Below are positions 33,171 to 42,331 of a stretch of DNA of 54,518 nucleotides, piece after piece. The position numbers and the translations under genes were made by a program. The notes beneath the pieces are model-generated. The model was not told the origin of the DNA, made no database searches, and saw nothing but the letters and a program-made list of their open reading frames with translations. The first letter of the stretch is position 1. The number at the start of each line of letters is the position of its first letter. This stretch comes from Acidimicrobiales bacterium (GTDB lineage: Bacteria; Actinomycetota; Acidimicrobiia; Acidimicrobiales; MedAcidi-G1): assembly GCA_022452145.1 (NCBI GenBank), contig JAKURY010000015.1:1-54518 (forward strand), given 5' to 3'.

Positions 33171-35749
33171 CCAGCTTCGAGTTGAACGGGGTGCAGGTCG
33201 AGGCGTCGGGTGACCACGCCCACCTGCTGGCCGCCCTGCGCGACGAGTTGGGCGTCACCTCGCCAAAGGACGGCTGTGCGCCGTCAGGGCAGTGCGGGTG
33301 CTGCACCGTGCTGGTCGACGGGAAGGCCCGGATCTCGTGCCAGACGTCGATGGAGAGGACCGAGGGGGCGTCGATCACGACCCTGGAGGGCCTGCCGGAC
33401 GGGGAGCGGGAACGCTACGCCACGGCGTTCGCGGCCCATGGCGCCCTGCAGTGCGGATTCTGCACGCCGGGCATCCTCCTGCGCGCCAAGGCGCTGGTGG
33501 ACAGGAAGGGCGAGGCCTTGACCCGCGACGATGCGGCCCGGCACCTGGGCGCCCACCTCTGCCGGTGTACCGGCTACGTGAAGATCCTGGATGCCGTGGG
33601 GTCGCTGGCCTCGGGCGAGATACCGGTGCCCCTGCCCCTGGGTGGCATCGGGACCAGCGGGGTGAAGGTCGAGGCCGCCGAGCTGAGCCTCGGCGACCGC
33701 CCGTTCATCGACGACATGTCGCCCGACGGCTTGCTGCACGCCGCCCTCCGCCTGGCCGACCACGCCCGGGCCGACGTGGTCCGAATCGACGCCACGGCCG
33801 CCGAGGCCGTCGACGGCGTCCACCGTGTGCTGACCGCGGCCGACATCCCCGGTGAGCACCGGGTCGGGATCATCCACACCGACTGGCCGGTGATGATCCC
33901 CGAGGGTGGCCGCACCTCCTACCTGGGCGACGTGCTGGCCGTGGTGGTGGCCGACGACCGGGAGACGGCCCGCCGGGCCGCGACGCTGGTCGACGTCGAG
34001 CTGGTGCCGCTGACCGTCTACAGCGACCCTGTCGTGGCCGTGGACGCCGACGAGGACGCGGTCTGGGAGCTTGACGGCAACGTGCTGTCGGTGTCGACCT
34101 ACGCCCGTGGCGACGTGGAGGCCGCGCTGGCCAGTTCGGCCCATGTGGTCGACGAGGTCTTCCAGACCCAGCGCATCGAGCACGCCTTCGTGGAGCCCGA
34201 GTCCACCCTGGCCGCGCCGACGGCCGACGGCGGGCTGTACGTCTACTCCGGGGGACAGGGTGTGTGGGACGACCGCAACCAGATCGCCTCGGTGCTCGGC
34301 ATAGACACCAACCGGGTGACCGTGGAGCTGGTATCGAACGGCGGGGCCTTCGGCGGCAAGGAGGACATGTCCAACCAGGCCCACACGGCGCTGGCCGCCT
34401 GGCTGCTGGACCAGCCGGTGAAGTGCACGCTGTCACGGGAGGAGTCCCTCCTCATGCACCCCAAGCGCCATCCGATCCGGATGGCCTACCGGGCTGGTTG
34501 CGACGCCGATGGGATGCTGACCGGCCTGTGGGCGCGGATGATCGGCGATTCGGGGCCGTACGCCTCGGTGGGGATGAAGGTCCTGGAGCGGGCTGCCGGA
34601 CACGCCAGCGGCCCCTACATGCTTCCCACCATCGACGTGGAAGCCACCGCGGTGAGGACCAACAGCCCGGTGGGCGGGGCCTTCCGAGGCTTCGGGGCCA
34701 ACCAGGCCCAGTTCGCCATGGAGGGCGTGATGGACCGCCTCGCCGAGAAGGTGGGGATCTCCGGGTGGGAGATCCGGAGCCGCAACGTCATATCGCCCGG
34801 GGCGGTGTGGGGTCCCGGCCAGGTCATGGACGACGGGTGCCTGGGTGCCCGGGCCTGCCTCGACGACGTGAAGCAGGCATATGACGACGCGGTGGCCGTC
34901 GGCCTGCCGGTCGGCCTGGGCCTGGGCCTCAAGAACTCCGGCCTCGGCAACGGCTTCAAGGAGGTCGCCAGGGCCGTGGTGCGCTTCGGAGACGACGGGC
35001 GGATCCAGGTCCGGCACTGCTGGACCGAGATGGGCCAGGGCATCCACACGGTGGTCGTGCAGGTGGCCGTCGAAGAACTAGGTGTGGATCCCGACCTGGT
35101 CGACGTCATAGTCGACACCACCAGGGAATTGGGTGCCGGCCAGACCACCGGCAGCCGGGGGACGCTCATGGGTGCCGGTTCGGTGGCAGACGCCTGTCGA
35201 AACGCCATCGCCGACGGGTGCCGGACCGGCGTCGACTACGAGGGCGAGTACCGGGTGGACTGGACCAACTCGATGAACGAGGGGCTCGAGAACCCGATCA
35301 TCCACTCGACCTTCGGCTATGCGGCCCAGATGGTGGTGCTGGATCCGGAGACCGGCGATGTGGACAGGGTTGTGGCCGCCCACGACGTGGGTCGGGCCGT
35401 CAACCCGATGCTCTGCGAGGGCCAGGTGGAGGGGGCGGTCCACATGGGGCTCGGCTACGCCCTCACCGAGGGATTCCCGGCCGACGCCGACGCCCGACCC
35501 CGCAACGACACCCTTCGCAGCCTGGGCATCATCCGCCCCAAGGACATGCCCGAGGTCGACGTGCGCCTGGTGGAGTCGCCGCAGCCCGGCGCGCCCTATG
35601 GCATCAAGGGCGTCGGCGAGATCGGCCTCGTGCCGACGGCCGGTGCTGTGGCCGCCGCCCTGCATGCCCACGATGGTGGGTGGCGCCACAGTCTGCCGAT
35701 GGCCGCTCCCGGCCAGCAGGAGCACTGGGCTGACTGGGACGGTCGTTGA
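33167..35749 (+). CDS. Fused 2Fe-2S/molybdopterin xanthine dehydrogenase-like enzyme (XdhD type)
   Basis: 860 residues joining both parts that are separate in the upstream enzyme. The N-terminus carries the ferredoxin cluster (Cys37, Cys43, Cys46, Cys58, with the unusual GCAPSGQCGCC spacing) and the second cluster (Cys96, Cys99, Cys132, Cys134). The Mo part starts near residue 170 and includes SNGGAFGGKEDM, GAFRGFGANQ and catalytic Glu818 (KGVGEIG). Domain order and spacing match the XdhD/selenium-dependent molybdenum hydroxylase group found beside ssnA in enterobacteria. There is no FAD domain, so it may share the FAD subunit at 27238 or use another acceptor. Confidence 0.9.
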   Translation: MTSFELNGVQVEASGDHAHLLAALRDELGVTSPKDGCAPSGQCGCCTVLVDGKARISCQTSMERTEGASITTLEGLPDGERERYATAFAAHGALQCGFCTPGILLRAKALVDRKGEALTRDDAARHLGAHLCRCTGYVKILDAVGSLASGEIPVPLPLGGIGTSGVKVEAAELSLGDRPFIDDMSPDGLLHAALRLADHARADVVRIDATAAEAVDGVHRVLTAADIPGEHRVGIIHTDWPVMIPEGGRTSYLGDVLAVVVADDRETARRAATLVDVELVPLTVYSDPVVAVDADEDAVWELDGNVLSVSTYARGDVEAALASSAHVVDEVFQTQRIEHAFVEPESTLAAPTADGGLYVYSGGQGVWDDRNQIASVLGIDTNRVTVELVSNGGAFGGKEDMSNQAHTALAAWLLDQPVKCTLSREESLLMHPKRHPIRMAYRAGCDADGMLTGLWARMIGDSGPYASVGMKVLERAAGHASGPYMLPTIDVEATAVRTNSPVGGAFRGFGANQAQFAMEGVMDRLAEKVGISGWEIRSRNVISPGAVWGPGQVMDDGCLGARACLDDVKQAYDDAVAVGLPVGLGLGLKNSGLGNGFKEVARAVVRFGDDGRIQVRHCWTEMGQGIHTVVVQVAVEELGVDPDLVDVIVDTTRELGAGQTTGSRGTLMGAGSVADACRNAIADGCRTGVDYEGEYRVDWTNSMNEGLENPIIHSTFGYAAQMVVLDPETGDVDRVVAAHDVGRAVNPMLCEGQVEGAVHMGLGYALTEGFPADADARPRNDTLRSLGIIRPKDMPEVDVRLVESPQPGAPYGIKGVGEIGLVPTAGAVAAALHAHDGGWRHSLPMAAPGQQEHWADWDGR

Positions 35750-36813
35750 GCCCGACGGCGCCCGACGGCGAACCGGTACTGGCCCCCGACCAGACTCCGG
35801 GCCTGGTCTGCGCGCACCACCACCTCTACTCGGCGCTGGCCAGGGGCATGCCGGCCCCGCCCCGCACCCCCACCGGCTTCGCGGAGATCCTGGAGTTGGT
35901 GTGGTGGCGCCTCGATAGGGCACTCGACCTCGAGTCGATCCGCTGGTCGGCGATGCTCGGTGCGCTGGAGGCCCTGGAGCGCGGCTGTACGGCGGTCATC
36001 GACCACCATGAGTCGCCCGAGGCCATCGACGGCTCGCTCACGGTCATAGCCGAGGCCTGCGCCGAGGTGGGCGTCAGGGTGAGCTGTGCCTACGGGGTCA
36101 CCGACCGGCACGGTGCCGCGGGGGCGCGCCGCGGCCTGGCCGAGAACGAGCGGTTCCTGCGCGACGGGGGTCGGGGCATGGTCGGCGTGCACGCGGCCTT
36201 CACCTGTACCGACGGGACCCTCGAGGCTGCCGCAGGCCTGGCCGGGGAGATGGGCGTGGGCGTCCACGTGCACGTGGCCGAGGGGCGTGCTGACGAGGCT
36301 GCGGCCGCCCGGCTCCGGCACCTGGCCGCCGACGACTGGTTGCTCATCCACGGGGTCCACCTTCCCGACGACCACGGCCTGGCCGGGACGATGGTCCACA
36401 ACCCGCGGTCCAACATGAACAACGCCGTCGGCTACGCCCGCCCCGCCCGGTTCGCCAGCCCGGTGGCCCTCGGGTCGGACGGCATCGGCGCCGACATGCT
36501 GGACGAGTTCCGGGTCGCCTACGCGCGGCACAGGGAGGATGACGTGACGGCCTCGCCGGAGGCGGCATGGGGATGGCTGGCCACCGGCTGGGACCTGTTC
36601 CCGGAGGCTCGCTCCGACCGCGTGACCTGGTCGTACGCGGACATGGACCCGTGGCGCCTGGCCTTCACGACCGGGGTGGGGCCGAGCACCATCGAGGTGG
36701 ACGGCAAGGTCGTGCTGGCCGACGGGCGCCCCACGCGGGTCGACCCCGCCGAGGTCCGCGCCCGGGCCGCCGAGGAGGCGGTGCGCCTGCACCGTCGCAT
36801 CTCGGAGATCTGA
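35746..36813 (+). CDS. SsnA-like amidohydrolase with short N-terminus
   Basis: 355 residues from TTG 35746, overlapping the previous stop (TTGA). PGLVCAHHHLYSALARGMP (metal HxH), HVHVAEGRADE, LLIHGVHL and LGSDGIGADM match the SsnA branch of the amidohydrolase superfamily, whose gene sits beside xdhD in E. coli. Usual members have about 440 residues; here about 60 residues of the N-terminal beta-sandwich are missing while its C-terminal half (TIEVDGKVVLADGRPT) remains. The first bases hold a 10-bp tandem repeat (CCCGACGGCG twice, 35751-35770). Possible deaminase or hydrolase of a heterocycle; unproven. Confidence 0.82.
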   Translation: MSPTAPDGEPVLAPDQTPGLVCAHHHLYSALARGMPAPPRTPTGFAEILELVWWRLDRALDLESIRWSAMLGALEALERGCTAVIDHHESPEAIDGSLTVIAEACAEVGVRVSCAYGVTDRHGAAGARRGLAENERFLRDGGRGMVGVHAAFTCTDGTLEAAAGLAGEMGVGVHVHVAEGRADEAAAARLRHLAADDWLLIHGVHLPDDHGLAGTMVHNPRSNMNNAVGYARPARFASPVALGSDGIGADMLDEFRVAYARHREDDVTASPEAAWGWLATGWDLFPEARSDRVTWSYADMDPWRLAFTTGVGPSTIEVDGKVVLADGRPTRVDPAEVRARAAEEAVRLHRRISEI

Positions 36814-36838
36814 GAGATGACCGGAAGATGAGGAACCA

Positions 36839-37840
36839 ATGACACGCCTTGCCCTCTACCTGCAGGACGCCCATCCGATCCCCGAGGCGATCCAGTACGC
36901 GCGCTACGCCGAGGAGCGCGGCTTCGAGGCCGTCTGGCAGGCCGACTCGCGCCTGGTGCGCGACGCCGTCGTGCCCATGGCCGCCTTCGCCGCGTGCACC
37001 GAGACCATCAGGATCGGATCCGGTGTCGTGGACTGCTGGACCCGCAACCCGGCCCGCCTGGCGTCGACCTTCTCGACGCTGGACGACCTGGCACCGGGAA
37101 GGGTCATCCTTGGCATAGGCGCCTGGTGGGAGCCGCTGGCCTCCAAGGTCGGGGTGTCCCGCCGGAAGCCCCTCACGGCCATGCGGGAGACCGTCGAGGT
37201 GTGTCGGGCCCTGCTGGCCGACGAGACGGTGACCTACGACGGCGAGTTCGTGCACCTCGACGGCGTGGAGCTGGACTACGTGTACCAGGAGCGCCGACCC
37301 AAGGAGGTCCCGATCTACATCGGGGCCACCGGCGACAGGATGCTGGAGCTGACCGGCGAGATCGCAGACGGCGTCGTGCTGAACTACCTGGTGTCGCCCG
37401 AGTACAACCGGCGGGCCATGGACCGCCTGGCCGACGGCGCAGCCCGGGCCGGTCGGTCCCTGGACGACCTGGACCGCCCGCAGCTGGTGGTGTGCTCGGT
37501 GGCCGAGACCCGCGCCGAGGCCCTGGACGGAGCCAGGCTCATGGTCACGCAGTACCTGGGCCAGCAGCCCCACATCATGAAGGCCTCCGGCGTGCCCGAG
37601 TCGCTGCTCGACGAGATCGGCCGGGTGCTGACCTGGCCGGCCACCCACGAACAGGTCGAGGCTGCCTCCAAGCTGGTACCCGACGACATCGTGCAGATGA
37701 TCTGCGCGGCGGGCACCGCCGACGAGGTGCGTGAGAAGGTGGCCCAGTACATGGCCGACGGCTGCACCTGCCCGATCCTGTACCCGCTGGGGCCCGACGT
37801 CAGCCTGATGGTCGACACGTTCGCCGACTGGACCCCGTGA
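36839..37840 (+). CDS. LLM-class (luciferase-like) F420-type oxidoreductase
   Basis: 333 residues of a TIM-barrel luciferase-like monooxygenase. Characteristic stretches are [54 protein letters not shown] and [32 protein letters not shown]. Actinobacterial members with the GIGAW and IGATG loops often use coenzyme F420, whose biosynthesis gene fbiD is also in the window; FMN use cannot be excluded. Its place between SsnA-like and 8-oxoguanine-deaminase-like genes suggests a redox step on a heterocycle. It starts 25 bases after the previous stop. Confidence 0.87.
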   Translation: MTRLALYLQDAHPIPEAIQYARYAEERGFEAVWQADSRLVRDAVVPMAAFAACTETIRIGSGVVDCWTRNPARLASTFSTLDDLAPGRVILGIGAWWEPLASKVGVSRRKPLTAMRETVEVCRALLADETVTYDGEFVHLDGVELDYVYQERRPKEVPIYIGATGDRMLELTGEIADGVVLNYLVSPEYNRRAMDRLADGAARAGRSLDDLDRPQLVVCSVAETRAEALDGARLMVTQYLGQQPHIMKASGVPESLLDEIGRVLTWPATHEQVEAASKLVPDDIVQMICAAGTADEVREKVAQYMADGCTCPILYPLGPDVSLMVDTFADWTP

Positions 37841-37857
37841 CCCTGTCGACGCTGCGA

Positions 37858-37914
37858 GGCTGGTCTGCATGAGCCCCCGACCTTTCCTAACCGGCTGGTC
37901 TGCATGAGCCCCCG
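37858..37914. repeat. 22-bp direct repeat duplicating a start codon, 35-bp period
   Basis: A 22-base unit beginning GGCTGGTCTGCATGAGCC is present at 37858-37879 and 37893-37914. The second copy contains the start codon of the deaminase gene (ATG 37904); the first copy contains an equivalent ATG at 37869. Confidence 0.9.
37869..37907 (+). other. 12-codon leader ORF created by the duplication
   Basis: ATG 37869 opens a frame MSPRPFLTGWSA whose TGA (37905-37907) overlaps the next ATG (37904), giving ATGA. The leader could couple translation to the deaminase gene or slow it. It may equally be an unused by-product of the duplication. Confidence 0.35.
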
Positions 37915-39202
37915 CCTGGTGCTGCGCGGAGCCCGCCACCCGGGCGACATAGCGGTCGCCGACGGCCGGATCGTGGCCGTCGGGACGATCCCGCCCGAGC
38001 CGGACGACGTGGTGGTCAACTGCGACGGCGACATCATCACCGCCGGCCTCGTCAACACGCACCACCACCTGTACCAGTGGATGACCCGGGGTCGGGCCGT
38101 CGGGTGCGGCCTGTTCGGGTGGCTTGTCGAGCTGTACCCGGTCTGGGGTCGGCTCTCGGTCGCCGACGTGCGGGCTGCGGCCCTCGTGGGGCTGGGAGAG
38201 CTGGCCGCCACCGGCTGTACCACGGCCTCGGACCACCACTACCTGGTGCCCCGTGGCGACGACACGGTGTTCGACGCCATAGTGGATGCCGCAAGTGAGG
38301 TGGGGATACGGCTGCACCTCTCCCGCGGGTCGATGGACCTCGGGGAGAGCCGGGGCGGGTTGCCACCCGACCACGTCGTGGAGGACCGCGACGCCATCCT
38401 GGCCTCCACCGAGTCGGTGATCGCCCGCCACCACGACGGCGAGATGGTCCACGTCACGGTGGCGCCGTGCAGCCCCTTCTCGGTCACCCCCGAGCTGATG
38501 GTGGAGTCGGCCGAGCTGGCCCGACGCCACGGGCTGCGCCTCCACACCCACCTCTGCGAGACGGTCGAGGAACAGCAGCACTGCCTGGAGCGGTTCGGTC
38601 GCCGACCGGTCGAGATGCTGGACGAGTGGGGCTGGGTGGGCGACGACGTGTGGCTGGCCCACGGAATCCACATAGACGATGGCGAGATGGCCCGACTGGG
38701 GGCCGCCGGCACGGGGGTGGCCCACTGCCCCTCGTCCAATGCCCGCATCGCGGCGGGAATGTGTCGGGCCACCGATCTGCGCGCCGCCGGGTGCCCCGTG
38801 GGCCTGGGGGTGGACGGCGTTGCCTCCAACGAGGTGGGTGGCCTCTTTCCGGAGTTGCGGCAGGCCCTCTACACGGCCCGGCTCCGTGAAATGCGCCCGG
38901 ACGCGCTGATGCCGGACGACGTCGTGGAGATGGGCACCCGGGGGGGCGCCCGCTGCCTCGGCATGGACGACGTGGGGTCGATACAGGTCGGAATGCGGGC
39001 CGATCTGGCCGTCTGGCCCGGAGACGACCTGGGTGACATCGCCGATGCGCTCACCGCCCTCGTGCTGGGTCCGGACCGCAGGGTCCGGTACCTCTTCGTG
39101 GAGGGTCGGAGGGTGGTGGCCGACGGCCGGCTGACGGGCACTGACCTGTCGGCCGCCCACCGCGACCTGGCCGAGCGTTCCCGCCGCCTCTGGGAGGCCT
39201 GA
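37904..39202 (+). CDS. 8-oxoguanine deaminase-like amidohydrolase
   Basis: 432 residues. The metal-binding His53 and His55 (NTHHHLYQWMTRG), the FGWLVELYPVWGRL loop and GCTTASDHHYLVP are the marks of the 8-oxoguanine deaminase branch of the amidohydrolase superfamily; HTHLCETVEEQQ, AHGIHIDD and LGVDGVASNE give the remaining ligands and the catalytic Asp. Members deaminate 8-oxoguanine to urate or related compounds with release of ammonia. Unlike the SsnA-like paralogue it has the complete N-terminal beta-sandwich. It follows the duplicated start region. Confidence 0.87.
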   Translation: MSPRLVLRGARHPGDIAVADGRIVAVGTIPPEPDDVVVNCDGDIITAGLVNTHHHLYQWMTRGRAVGCGLFGWLVELYPVWGRLSVADVRAAALVGLGELAATGCTTASDHHYLVPRGDDTVFDAIVDAASEVGIRLHLSRGSMDLGESRGGLPPDHVVEDRDAILASTESVIARHHDGEMVHVTVAPCSPFSVTPELMVESAELARRHGLRLHTHLCETVEEQQHCLERFGRRPVEMLDEWGWVGDDVWLAHGIHIDDGEMARLGAAGTGVAHCPSSNARIAAGMCRATDLRAAGCPVGLGVDGVASNEVGGLFPELRQALYTARLREMRPDALMPDDVVEMGTRGGARCLGMDDVGSIQVGMRADLAVWPGDDLGDIADALTALVLGPDRRVRYLFVEGRRVVADGRLTGTDLSAAHRDLAERSRRLWEA

Positions 39203-39244
39203 GCGGCATACGCACAGGCGGGCCCCATGGGCCATGATGCAGCC

Positions 39245-39478
39245 GTGCAGATCGCCGCCGAATTCACCATCGAGCCCTTCGTCGAGGGAGCGCCGGGACC
39301 CCACGTCCGGGCGGCCATAGACGTGGCCGAATCGGCCGGCCTTACCGTCGAGGTGGGGCCGTTCGGGACAGCGGTCAGCGGGACGTCCGAAACCGTGCTG
39401 GACACCGTGGACGCCGTGGTCAGAGCAGCGATCGCCAACGGCGCCACTCGCGTTTCTCTCCAGTTGACGGTGGCCTGA
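39245..39478 (+). CDS. Thiamine-binding/YkoF-fold small protein
   Basis: 77 residues from GTG 39245, beginning QIAAEFTIEPFVEG. The family pattern EFTIEPFVEGxPGPHVxAAI then VEVGPFGTAVSG and GATRVSLQLTV is that of the MTH1187/YkoF-like thiamine-binding domain. Its function in actinobacteria is unclear; a link to hydroxymethylpyrimidine or thiamine is possible and would fit a heterocycle locus, but is inference. CATGAT at 39233-39238 lies 6 bases before the GTG; ATG 39227 is the other in-frame choice. Confidence 0.75.
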   Translation: MQIAAEFTIEPFVEGAPGPHVRAAIDVAESAGLTVEVGPFGTAVSGTSETVLDTVDAVVRAAIANGATRVSLQLTVA

Positions 39479-39511
39479 CCGACGGTTTCAGAGCTGGTCC
39501 ATCGGAGTGGA

Positions 39512-39540
39512 GCATCCTGCGGATTTGTGTGCAAGGATGC
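39512..39540 (+). promoter_or_regulatory. Leader hairpin upstream of the BMP lipoprotein gene
   Basis: GCATCC-TGC pairs with GCA-A-GGATGC around a 10-base AT-rich loop (GGATTTGTGT). It lies within the 130-base gap preceding the transporter genes. No known riboswitch consensus was recognised. Confidence 0.35.
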
Positions 39541-39608
39541 CCGGCGTGCCGTCCCGGGGTGTCGAGGGCCACTGGGGTCCGGACCGGCTCGGCCGGAGGG
39601 AGAATCAA

Positions 39609-40688
39609 GTGCGACGCAGTCTTGTCGGCCTGCTGGCCGTTGTCCTGGGCCTTTCGCTCATCGGGGCCTCATGTGGATCCGATGATGACAGTTCCACCAA
39701 GGCAGCCTTCATCTATCTCGGGCCGCCGGGGGACGCCGGCTGGACCTGGGCCCAGGATCAGGGTCGCAAAGCCGCTGCTGAGGCGACCGGGGCTGAGACG
39801 GCGTACGTCGAGTCCGTACCCGAGGGCACAGCGGACTTCGGAAACTACGTCCGCGATTTCATCGACCAAGACTTCGACCTGATCGTCGGGGGGTCGTTCG
39901 GCTACATGGACGACATGGAGGCACTGGCCGCCGAGTTCCCGGACGTCGTGTTCGACCACATCTCTGGCTACAAGGCCAACGGGTCCAACTTCGGCAACAG
40001 TTTCGGCCGCATGTATGAGCCCCGCTACCTGTCCGGAATGGTGGCTGGCTCGGCAACGTCGTCGAACCTCATCGGCTACGTGGCAGCCTTCCCCATCCCG
40101 GAGGTCATCCGCGGAATCAATGCCTTCACCCTCGGCGTTAGGGAGACCAACCCGGACGCTGAGGTAGAGGTGGTCTGGACCAGCACCTGGTTTGATCCGG
40201 TGGTCGAGGGCGACTCCGCCCAGGCGATCCTGGACAAGGGTGCTGATGTGATCGCCATGCACCAGGACTCCACGGCAGCCGGCGAAAAGGCCGAGGCGGC
40301 GGGTGCTCGCTGGGTGGCCTACAACTCGGACATGAGCGCACATGCCCCGGCGGCACACCTGACGGCTCCGGTCTGGAACTGGGGCCCCCGCTTCACGGAC
40401 CTCATTGAGCAGACCGCAGCCGGCACCTACGAAGGTGGCTACTACTGGGGTTCGATGGCCGACGGCGTCGTCGACCTGGCACCCATCGCCGATGACGTGG
40501 ACGCAGCCGTGAAGGCGGCGGTCGCCGAGCGGAAGCAGCAGATCATCGACGGTTCCTTCCACCCGTTCCAGGGTCCGATCAACGCACAGGACGGCAGCGT
40601 CCTGGTGGCGGCCGGTGACGTACTGGACGACGGCACCATGCTCGGCATGGACTTCTTCGTCGAAGGGGTGATCGGCTCCCTCGGCTGA
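39609..40688 (+). CDS. BMP-family substrate-binding lipoprotein of an ABC importer
   Basis: 359 residues from GTG 39609 after AGGGAG. A short basic start, hydrophobic helix and lipobox-like LIGASC place the lipidated Cys at residue 22. The BMP/PnrA/Med pattern follows: FIYLGPPGDAGWTWAQDQGRKAA, DFDLIVGGSFGYMDDM and FGNSFGRMYEPRYLSGMVAG. Such proteins bind nucleosides or purine-like compounds outside the membrane and deliver them to the permease. Ligand identity is not shown, but the adjoining purine-type enzymes make a purine or purine-like ligand likely. A strong hairpin separates it from the ATPase gene. Confidence 0.9.
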   Translation: MRRSLVGLLAVVLGLSLIGASCGSDDDSSTKAAFIYLGPPGDAGWTWAQDQGRKAAAEATGAETAYVESVPEGTADFGNYVRDFIDQDFDLIVGGSFGYMDDMEALAAEFPDVVFDHISGYKANGSNFGNSFGRMYEPRYLSGMVAGSATSSNLIGYVAAFPIPEVIRGINAFTLGVRETNPDAEVEVVWTSTWFDPVVEGDSAQAILDKGADVIAMHQDSTAAGEKAEAAGARWVAYNSDMSAHAPAAHLTAPVWNWGPRFTDLIEQTAAGTYEGGYYWGSMADGVVDLAPIADDVDAAVKAAVAERKQQIIDGSFHPFQGPINAQDGSVLVAAGDVLDDGTMLGMDFFVEGVIGSLG

Positions 40689-40708
40689 TTCCAGCTTCCT
40701 GATGTACG

Positions 40709-40739
40709 CGGCGCCGGCGGGGACGACCCGCCGGCGCCG
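40709..40739 (+). terminator. 13-bp perfect hairpin between lipoprotein and ATPase genes
   Basis: CGGCGCCGGCGGG (40709-40721) pairs perfectly with 40727-40739 around the loop GACGA. Being inside the operon and with no T-tract, it is more likely an attenuator or mRNA 3'-end stabiliser for the lipoprotein message than a full terminator. Confidence 0.6.
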
Positions 40740-40783
40740 TCACGTCCGGCAGCCTGTCGTGCCCCCGGACACCGGATGATCCG

Positions 40784-42331
40784 ATGAGCCCCGCCCCCGG
40801 CGATGCTCCGGCGACCGCGGCGCCGGCGGTCGAACTGCGTGGGGTCTGGAAGCGCTTTCCAGGAGTGGTGGCCAACGCCGGTGCGCACCTGACGGTCTGG
40901 GCCGGCACCGTGCACGCCGTGCTCGGCGAGAACGGGGCCGGCAAGTCCACGCTCATGAACGTGCTGTCGGGCGTCTACAGGCCCGACGAGGGCGAGGTCC
41001 GGATCGACGGCGTGGCCCGCCACTTCCGCTCGCCGGCCGATGCGCTGGCAGCCGGCGTGGGGATGGTGCACCAGGAGTTCCGCCTGGTGCCGTCGTTCAC
41101 CGTTGCCGAGAACGTGGTGCTGGGCGCCGCCGAACGGATCGTCCGTCGCCAGGCCGTCGAGTCGGCGGTCGCCGAGCTGGCAGAACGGTTCGGGCTGGCC
41201 ACCGAACCGGACCGACCGGTGTGGCAGCTCTCGATGGGGGAGCGCCAACGCGTCGAGATCCTCAAGGCGCTCTGGCGCGACGCCCGCATCCTGATCCTGG
41301 ACGAGCCGACGGCCGTGCTCACCCCGGGAGAGGCCGATGAGCTGGGCCGCATCCTCCGCCACATGGCCGAGGATGACCGCACGGTGATCTTCATCAGCCA
41401 CAAGCTGCACGAGGTGACTGGCTTCTGCGACGAGGCCACGGTGCTCCGGGGCGGCGAGACGGTAGCCGCCTCGCTGCCGGTGGCGGAGACCGACTCCTCG
41501 GCACTGGCGGGGCTAATGGTGGGCTCCTCTCCGGCCATCAGCGAGCGCCCAACGCCGGTGGCCGCCGGTGGGCCGATGCTCACCGTCGTCGGCCTGGCGT
41601 GCCTGGACGACCGGGGCCTGCCGGCCCTGCACGGGGTCGACCTGACGGTCCGCGCTGGCGAGATCGTCGGCATCGCAGGGGTGGCGGGCAACGGCCAACG
41701 CGAGTTGGCCCAGGCCGTGGCCGGGCTGCGCCCGACCACCGGTGGCTCCGTGCACATCGACGGGATCGACCTCACGGCGGCCACGCCGCGCCAGCGGTTC
41801 GGAGCCGGGTTGGGCTACATCCCGGAGGACCGCATGGGGGTGGGACTGGCTCCCCGGTTGAGCGTCACCGACAACGCCATCCTCCGGACCTACTCCAGCC
41901 ACCGGCGTGGCCCGTTCCTGGATGCCGAGGCGGCCACGGCCCACTGCCGGGACATCGTGGACCGCTTTGCCGTGCGTACCGGACCGCTGGACCAGCCGAT
42001 CGCCGGGCTGTCGGGCGGCAACCTGCAGCGCCTTCTGGTAGGACGGGAGTTGAGCGACCGGCCCCGGGTGGTGGTGGCCGCCCAGCCGACCCGCGGCCTG
42101 GACGTCCAGGGGGTCAAGGCCATTCAGGACCTGCTGGTGGCCGAGCGCGGGGTCGGCGTCGCCATCCTGCTGATCTCCGAGGACCTCGACGAGCTGCTGA
42201 CGCTCGCCGATCGCCTGCTGGTGATGCACGGAGGTCGGGTGGTCGCCGAGTTCGATCCCGAGGCTGCCGGGCGACATGACATCGGCGAGGCCATGGTCGG
42301 CAACGCCTCGACAGGCGTGGCAGCCACGTGA
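40784..42331 (+). CDS. Nucleoside-type ABC importer, double ATP-binding protein
   Basis: 515 residues with two nucleotide-binding domains. The first has Walker A GENGAGKS (49-56), signature LSMGERQRVEIL and Walker B LILDEPTAVL; the second has the degenerate GVAGNGQRE, signature LSGGNLQRLLVGREL and VVAAQPTRGLD. This asymmetric pair is normal for the RbsA/YufO group. It energises the two permeases encoded next; its stop overlaps the first permease start (GTGA, 42328-42331). Confidence 0.92.
   Translation: MSPAPGDAPATAAPAVELRGVWKRFPGVVANAGAHLTVWAGTVHAVLGENGAGKSTLMNVLSGVYRPDEGEVRIDGVARHFRSPADALAAGVGMVHQEFRLVPSFTVAENVVLGAAERIVRRQAVESAVAELAERFGLATEPDRPVWQLSMGERQRVEILKALWRDARILILDEPTAVLTPGEADELGRILRHMAEDDRTVIFISHKLHEVTGFCDEATVLRGGETVAASLPVAETDSSALAGLMVGSSPAISERPTPVAAGGPMLTVVGLACLDDRGLPALHGVDLTVRAGEIVGIAGVAGNGQRELAQAVAGLRPTTGGSVHIDGIDLTAATPRQRFGAGLGYIPEDRMGVGLAPRLSVTDNAILRTYSSHRRGPFLDAEAATAHCRDIVDRFAVRTGPLDQPIAGLSGGNLQRLLVGRELSDRPRVVVAAQPTRGLDVQGVKAIQDLLVAERGVGVAILLISEDLDELLTLADRLLVMHGGRVVAEFDPEAAGRHDIGEAMVGNASTGVAAT

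Noticed and set aside
33167-35749. Possible selenocysteine insertion in the XdhD-type hydroxylase, since related enzymes are called selenium-dependent
   Set aside because: There is no in-frame UGA and no SECIS-like structure was seen; in that group selenium is a labile cofactor and not an encoded residue.
36665-39304. An 879-residue minus-strand open frame over the monooxygenase and deaminase genes
   Set aside because: Shadow of two well-supported plus-strand enzymes; amino acid composition (His, Gly, Val, Gln runs) is typical of antisense frames in GC-rich DNA.
39479-39608. A riboswitch (purine or thiamine) ahead of the importer genes
   Set aside because: A small hairpin exists, but I could not find the conserved core of any riboswitch class I know.
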